Source of the DNA: Thermoprotei archaeon
Lineage (GTDB): Archaea > Thermoproteota > Thermoprotei > QMSL01
Assembly: GCA_003650925.1 (NCBI GenBank)
Contig: QMSP01000009.1
Location: 1 to 55,773, forward strand
Direction: 5' to 3'
DNA length: 55,773 nt
Below, piece after piece: positions 51,827 through 55,773 of the stretch; position 1 is the stretch's first letter, and the number at the start of each line of letters is the position of its first letter. The position numbers and the translations under genes are program-made. A model generated the notes under the pieces. The model saw only the letters and a program-made list of their open reading frames with translations. It was not told the DNA's origin and ran no database searches.

Positions 51827-52714
51827 TCATCCTGTCTCTCTTATAGTATACGCTCTTCTCCCTAGCCTGAGGATACCTACTCTAAGCCCGGTCAGGTCCT
51901 TTAGAAGTTCATGAGTAGCTCTCACAATATCGAATGGCTTCACTCTTCTATGCTCAAGACTCACAAGCCTATGAGCACATCTTCTTATGTCAGCTCCCAA
52001 ATCTCCAGCCTCATCTAACGCCCTGTCAAGCTCTCTCACGATGCTTGGAGCGTACCTCATCATGGTTGCATAGTGGAACAAAATTATGGAGAGATTCCAG
52101 GGAATGTCTCTGTTTTCATAGATGTATTCAACGCATCTTCTGACATTGAAGAGTACGAGGTCTTTTAGTATCTCGTACGGATATCCTTCACATAGCTCAT
52201 CGACCTCACACTCAACCAGATAGTCCTTGACAGCCTCATTGAGCCTGAGCCATAGCTCATCAAGCATATGCCTGCCTGTGGGCATGAAGTCCATGTATAG
52301 GCCTCTTAGGTCATGGAGCACATGACCATATTCATGTAGAAGAATGCACTCACAAGGAGCAGTTTCTCCATCGTAGAGTGCTATCTCATACTCTATAGGG
52401 CTATGCTTATATGTCATGCCTAAGGGACTTTGAAGTATGCTTCTCTTTATCCTCACTCTTATTTTCGCCTTTACTCCCATACGCTCCGATAGCCAGTCTA
52501 TGAACTTCTGTTGTCTATCCTGTCTTGTACTATAATGCTCGCCTACTCGTGCTCCTTCTAGAAGCTCAAGGTATCTTAGTAATATATCATTCATGAGGAA
52601 TCCGCCCAGCAACCTCTCTAGAAAGGTTCTCAGTGTCTTATAAGCCTTTTGGAAATGGATCGAAAGAGTCATCACCATGTATCGAAAGAGCCTCAGAGGG
52701 GGTTTAGTCTTCAT
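51827..52714 (-). CDS. HEXXH metallopeptidase-like protein
   Basis: A 295-residue protein with a zinc-protease motif LLHEYGHVLH (HEYGH at residues 127-131) and a candidate third ligand in NEAVKDYLVECE (E160), which is the spacing of gluzincins. The rest is helical with conserved-looking Cys (CECILL, VECEVDELC, RRCAHR). No membrane segment or signal is obvious. I do not recognise a named family. An alternative start is the internal Met 41 (MNDILLRYLELL). It is likely co-transcribed with the NSUN gene 27 bases downstream. Confidence 0.65.
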   Translation of the reverse strand: MKTKPPLRLFRYMVMTLSIHFQKAYKTLRTFLERLLGGFLMNDILLRYLELLEGARVGEHYSTRQDRQQKFIDWLSERMGVKAKIRVRIKRSILQSPLGMTYKHSPIEYEIALYDGETAPCECILLHEYGHVLHDLRGLYMDFMPTGRHMLDELWLRLNEAVKDYLVECEVDELCEGYPYEILKDLVLFNVRRCVEYIYENRDIPWNLSIILFHYATMMRYAPSIVRELDRALDEAGDLGADIRRCAHRLVSLEHRRVKPFDIVRATHELLKDLTGLRVGILRLGRRAYTIRETG

Positions 52715-52818
52715 TCATCTGATTTGGTACCCCTCATCATCGGCAGGTTGTTATACGTATAGCCTAGGACTTAAATTTAGCTGTAATCTTTATTAGACCT
52801 CATGTAGCTGTAGGCTAT

Positions 52819-53463
52819 GTGTGGCTCATAGCGTTCGATGTGGATGGAACTCTCCTAGAAAGGCCTAGATCTAGCTGGGCTCTTCTTCATGAAGTACTAG
52901 GGACGGAGAATAAAGCTAAGCTACATAGGGAGTGGTTTAGAAAAGGCCTTATAACATATCATGAATGGGCTAGGCTCGATGCTTCATTATGGAAGGGACT
53001 CAAGGTAGACGAGATCTTGCATAAGATCAGAGACAAAGTGAAGCTTAGAGAAGGTGCCAAAGAGCTCCTTGAGAAGTTGAGAAGTTATGATGTAAAAATA
53101 GCCCTGCTGAGCAGTGGTGTAGATCTGGTTCTCAGACATGCACTTGACAACCTAGAGGTCGATTATTTGGTGTGCAATAGTCTTGCGAGCAGGAATGGAG
53201 TTCTCACGGGTGAGGTTATAGTGAGAGTAGACTTCTACGGTAAGGGCAGAATACTCAAGAAGCTGCGCTCTCAGCTAGGAGTGCCCAAGCACAGAGTCAT
53301 AGCTATAGGTGATGAAGTCAACGATATAGCCATGTTTGAGGAAGCTGCTTTCTCAATAGCCTATAATCCTTCAAGCAAAGAGGTAGTCTCGAAGGCTAGG
53401 TATGTAATTATATCTCCAAAGCTCAATGTGCTAGAGGATCTCATATTCTCTCTGATCAGCTGA
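52819..53463 (+). CDS. HAD-superfamily phosphatase (phosphoserine phosphatase-like)
   Basis: A 214-residue HAD hydrolase. Motif I is IAFDVDGTLLE (nucleophile and general acid Asp), motif II LLSSGVD, motif III GKGRILKKL with the Lys, and motif IV AIGDEVNDIAMF. The helical cap between motif I and II (residues about 15-75) is the size found in phosphoserine phosphatase. The GTG start follows a TTAAATTTA box at about 52770. The presence of a SerK-like gene 4 kb away suggests phosphoserine, but this is only circumstantial. Confidence 0.82.
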   Translation: MWLIAFDVDGTLLERPRSSWALLHEVLGTENKAKLHREWFRKGLITYHEWARLDASLWKGLKVDEILHKIRDKVKLREGAKELLEKLRSYDVKIALLSSGVDLVLRHALDNLEVDYLVCNSLASRNGVLTGEVIVRVDFYGKGRILKKLRSQLGVPKHRVIAIGDEVNDIAMFEEAAFSIAYNPSSKEVVSKARYVIISPKLNVLEDLIFSLIS

Positions 53464-53545
53464 CTGTAAACATACTCCTGGTCGAAAAGGCTTTTTGAAA
53501 GGTTTATTTAGCCCAATAGAACTCACTAACATAGGGGCTAGTAGT

Positions 53546-55773
53546 ATGAAGATTAGGCTCATCTTAATCATGGTGCCCATCCTCATCGGCCTGTTACTAT
53601 GTTGCTCTGAGGTCAAGGCATTAGTTGAGTATGTCGGGTTGACGTGCTATGTAAAAGATTCACTGACTTTAGAACCACTTGCCAATGCATATGTGGTTCT
53701 CATAGATCAGAACTATAGAATAAGTATTTTCCGAACAGATGACGATGGGAAAGTCTACATAAGTCTAGAGCCCGGTCGCTACATTCTGATATTCCTCCAC
53801 GACCTGCCCGATACACCTGGGATGGACTACGTCCCTGCAAGATTTGATGTAGAGGTAAAAGTCGAGGATGTAGGTAAGAAATGGAATGCTGAGGTATTGC
53901 TGCTTCCTGGTGCTACTGTAATCCTTAGGGGTAACATAGAGTATATTGGAGGCAGCTATGGTGGTTACTATATGGTCAAGGTTCTAGAACCGTTGACTAT
54001 GTCTCCGCCATCTCCTCCTGGAGGAAATGCCACTCCTATCCTCACCTATGGCAGTACAAGGCTTGAATCAGTTCTTCTTCGAAGAGCATTACCTAAGGTG
54101 TTCAAGACTATAGACATGGTAGTGGTTCCTGCTAAGACAGATGTAGTCCTCCTCTTCCATGCCTATGTCTATGATGAGAGAACAGAGTACTTATATAGGA
54201 TCCTCAAGTTCACCCTAGATACTCAGGGCAAGCCGATCAATTTGAACCAAGGCGCTATGATAAAGCTTGATTACACCAAGCAAGCGATAACACAAGTGCT
54301 AGATGTTGTTCTGTCTGATGTAGACTATGTAAGAGATCTCCTCGTAAGAGCTGAGAACGAAGGCTTCTACGTGGCTGCTGAAAGGGAGGACCTTCTCAGA
54401 GCTGAAAGTCTGATAAGGCTTGCTCAAGGGAAGATAGAGGAAGGCGATTACGAGAGTGCAGTATCGCTCCTAAGCGAAGCCTACATAATGACTCGTCACG
54501 CCCTAGTGAGAAGACTAAACTACATGTACGCTGTAGCTATGGCTAGTGCCTACATTCTGCCAGCCTTCCTCTCTTTCTTCGCCATAACCATGGCTTTCTT
54601 CCTGTTCGAGGAAGATCGCAGAAAAGCGCTGACTTTTCTCATAGCATACATAATATCCATAGTAGCCTTCTACTACGTGTATCCAGGGTTCAGACTCATC
54701 ATCAATCTTGGCAAGTTCCTTGATTTTGGCATGGTGACCACAGCATCATTGTTGCTCTTCTTGGCGTTGGTCTTTGTATTGCCCAGAGTGTTCAAGGAAC
54801 CTACACTGCCTGGAGAAGTTTCGAGAATGGCTGTCCTCACAATAACATTCTCAGTGGCTAAGAGATATGCTAAGCGTAGAAGATTAAGATGCATCATTAC
54901 AGTCTTCACAATAGCCCTCCTCATCTGGGCCTTCACCGTACTGACCTCGATATCAACAGTCTATGGTCTTACTGTAACCAAACTGCCCACTCCTGCAAGG
55001 GAGGTTAGAGTACTCGTCATGAGGAACCTTGTTGAGAACACCCCCTATCCTCTTCCCTATTACGATATACCATGGCTTACAAGGTTCCTTAATCTCACAT
55101 TTCTAGCGCCTATAGCCTACAATTATCCATCTGCAACTCCTGTATTGGCTGCTAACTTACGTGGAAGAAGCTTGGAATTCATGGGAGTAATAGCCATTAA
55201 GCCCTCATGTGAAGCCAAGCTGATTGGTCTAAATGAATTAGTTGTGGAGGGTAGATATCCTATTGATGAAGACAAGCACTTCATAATGATAAGCCGTAGC
55301 TTTGCTGAGGAACATGGAGTTAGACTGGGGGATGTACTTGAGCTATGGCTACAGAGAGGCACTATTAGAGTGGCTAGCTTGGGTAAGGTCAAGGTGGTTG
55401 CTATACTAGATGATGGAGCTCTTGACAACCTCAAAGACCTTGATGGCGTTCCTTATCTGCCAATGAAACTCATTGGCGGCAAAGTAGAGCCATGCGATCC
55501 CAGTGAAGTGGTGATCATAAACATAGACCTGTTGCTTGAAAGGATTCTACCTGTTCTCGAACGAGGAGGGGCTTTGCCTACCCTGGCTGAGATTATATCA
55601 CTTTACAGGATAGCCTTTGGCATTGAGGGAGACCTTGATACATATCGTGATGTAGCACGCAGCATCGTCTATCTGAAGGGCTACTCGGTGTCCATAATCT
55701 ATGATGGAGTAGCCGAGAAGCTATGTCTAGGAAGCAAAGTCGAGATTAGAGGTTATGTTCCAATGATGGTACC
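53546..55773 (+). CDS. Large FtsX-like ABC permease with exported N-terminal domain, truncated by window end
   Basis: At least 742 residues, open to the window edge. It starts with a signal peptide (LILIMVPILIGLLLCCS), then a beta-rich domain of the carboxypeptidase-regulatory/CNA-B kind (DSLTLEPLANAYVVLIDQ, GKVYISLEPGRYILIFLHD) and a helical hairpin. Three membrane segments follow at about residues 330-415, and then what looks like the start of an FtsX core: basic RRRLR, a membrane helix (CIITVFTIALLIWAFTVL) and a MacB_PCD-like extracellular domain (EGRYPIDEDKHFIMISRSFAEEHGVRLGD). The remaining C-terminal membrane segments lie outside. It resembles the permease at 29367 with a large added N-terminus. 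ATG 53546 follows a TTTATTTA box at 53502-53509. Confidence 0.75.
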   Translation, partial: MKIRLILIMVPILIGLLLCCSEVKALVEYVGLTCYVKDSLTLEPLANAYVVLIDQNYRISIFRTDDDGKVYISLEPGRYILIFLHDLPDTPGMDYVPARFDVEVKVEDVGKKWNAEVLLLPGATVILRGNIEYIGGSYGGYYMVKVLEPLTMSPPSPPGGNATPILTYGSTRLESVLLRRALPKVFKTIDMVVVPAKTDVVLLFHAYVYDERTEYLYRILKFTLDTQGKPINLNQGAMIKLDYTKQAITQVLDVVLSDVDYVRDLLVRAENEGFYVAAEREDLLRAESLIRLAQGKIEEGDYESAVSLLSEAYIMTRHALVRRLNYMYAVAMASAYILPAFLSFFAITMAFFLFEEDRRKALTFLIAYIISIVAFYYVYPGFRLIINLGKFLDFGMVTTASLLLFLALVFVLPRVFKEPTLPGEVSRMAVLTITFSVAKRYAKRRRLRCIITVFTIALLIWAFTVLTSISTVYGLTVTKLPTPAREVRVLVMRNLVENTPYPLPYYDIPWLTRFLNLTFLAPIAYNYPSATPVLAANLRGRSLEFMGVIAIKPSCEAKLIGLNELVVEGRYPIDEDKHFIMISRSFAEEHGVRLGDVLELWLQRGTIRVASLGKVKVVAILDDGALDNLKDLDGVPYLPMKLIGGKVEPCDPSEVVIINIDLLLERILPVLERGGALPTLAEIISLYRIAFGIEGDLDTYRDVARSIVYLKGYSVSIIYDGVAEKLCLGSKVEIRGYVPMMV

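Noticed and set aside
1-55773. tRNA, rRNA and CRISPR arrays
   Set aside because: No T-loop plus acceptor pairing, rRNA landmarks or regularly spaced repeats were found on either strand.

Overview
The window reads as chromosomal DNA of a thermophilic archaeon, most likely a Thermoproteota (crenarchaeal) lineage. The evidence is a NurA-HerA pair, a circularly permuted archaeal-type GTPase, Trm112, an archaeal NadM, a PaREP1-family gene, many ribbon-helix-helix (RHH) genes, A/T-rich TATA-like boxes, Shine-Dalgarno (SD) sequences of the GGTGAT type, and TnpB proteins of the kind common in hyperthermophilic crenarchaea. I see no rRNA, tRNA or CRISPR array, and I do not assign a genus.

Region by region: 1-1163 holds a broken RHH gene and a membrane-anchored coiled-coil protein. 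1.4-8.1 kb is a sugar locus: two TIM-barrel isomerase/epimerase genes, an FGGY sugar kinase and a large GH106-like (alpha-L-rhamnosidase-type) glycosidase. 8.3-12.3 kb holds a retropepsin-like-fold protein, two convergent RHH regulators, NadM, a TauE/SafE transporter and a type I phosphodiesterase. 12.3-15.8 kb carries two tnpB loci. Each has a divergent 47-48 residue AbrB-like gene, inverted repeats at the tnpB start and hairpins at the tnpB 3' end. 15.8-20.8 kb holds Trm112, hypothetical genes, a PaREP1 gene and a four-CBS protein with an HPF-like tail. 21-27.4 kb is a second glycan region (GH130-like, beta-propeller, GH35 beta-galactosidase) with a decayed VapBC pair inside it. 27.4-33.5 kb is a PadR regulator divergent from a four-gene ABC operon. 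33.6-38.4 kb is envelope and transport (flippase, cation/proton antiporter, small membrane proteins, phosphoesterase). 38.5-45.4 kb has DUF72, acylphosphatase, NurA, HerA, an exported beta-propeller protein and a PHP phosphoesterase. 45.4-46.9 kb is a gene-poor stretch with a free-standing LAGLIDADG endonuclease. 47-53.5 kb is housekeeping (GTPase, SerK-like kinase, GH130-like, methyltransferases, a metallopeptidase-like protein, a HAD phosphatase). The window ends inside a large ABC-permease-like gene.

The glycoside genes can be read together as uptake-independent processing of plant-type or exopolysaccharide sugars: release by GH106-like, GH35 and GH130-like enzymes, then isomerisation and phosphorylation. 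No sugar transporter, aldolase or dehydrogenase for the pathway lies in the window. The most unusual signals are the paired small regulator/tnpB modules with sequence-divergent but position-conserved dyads, the CBS-HPF fusion, and two genes whose conserved N-termini extend upstream of any ATG/GTG/TTG codon.
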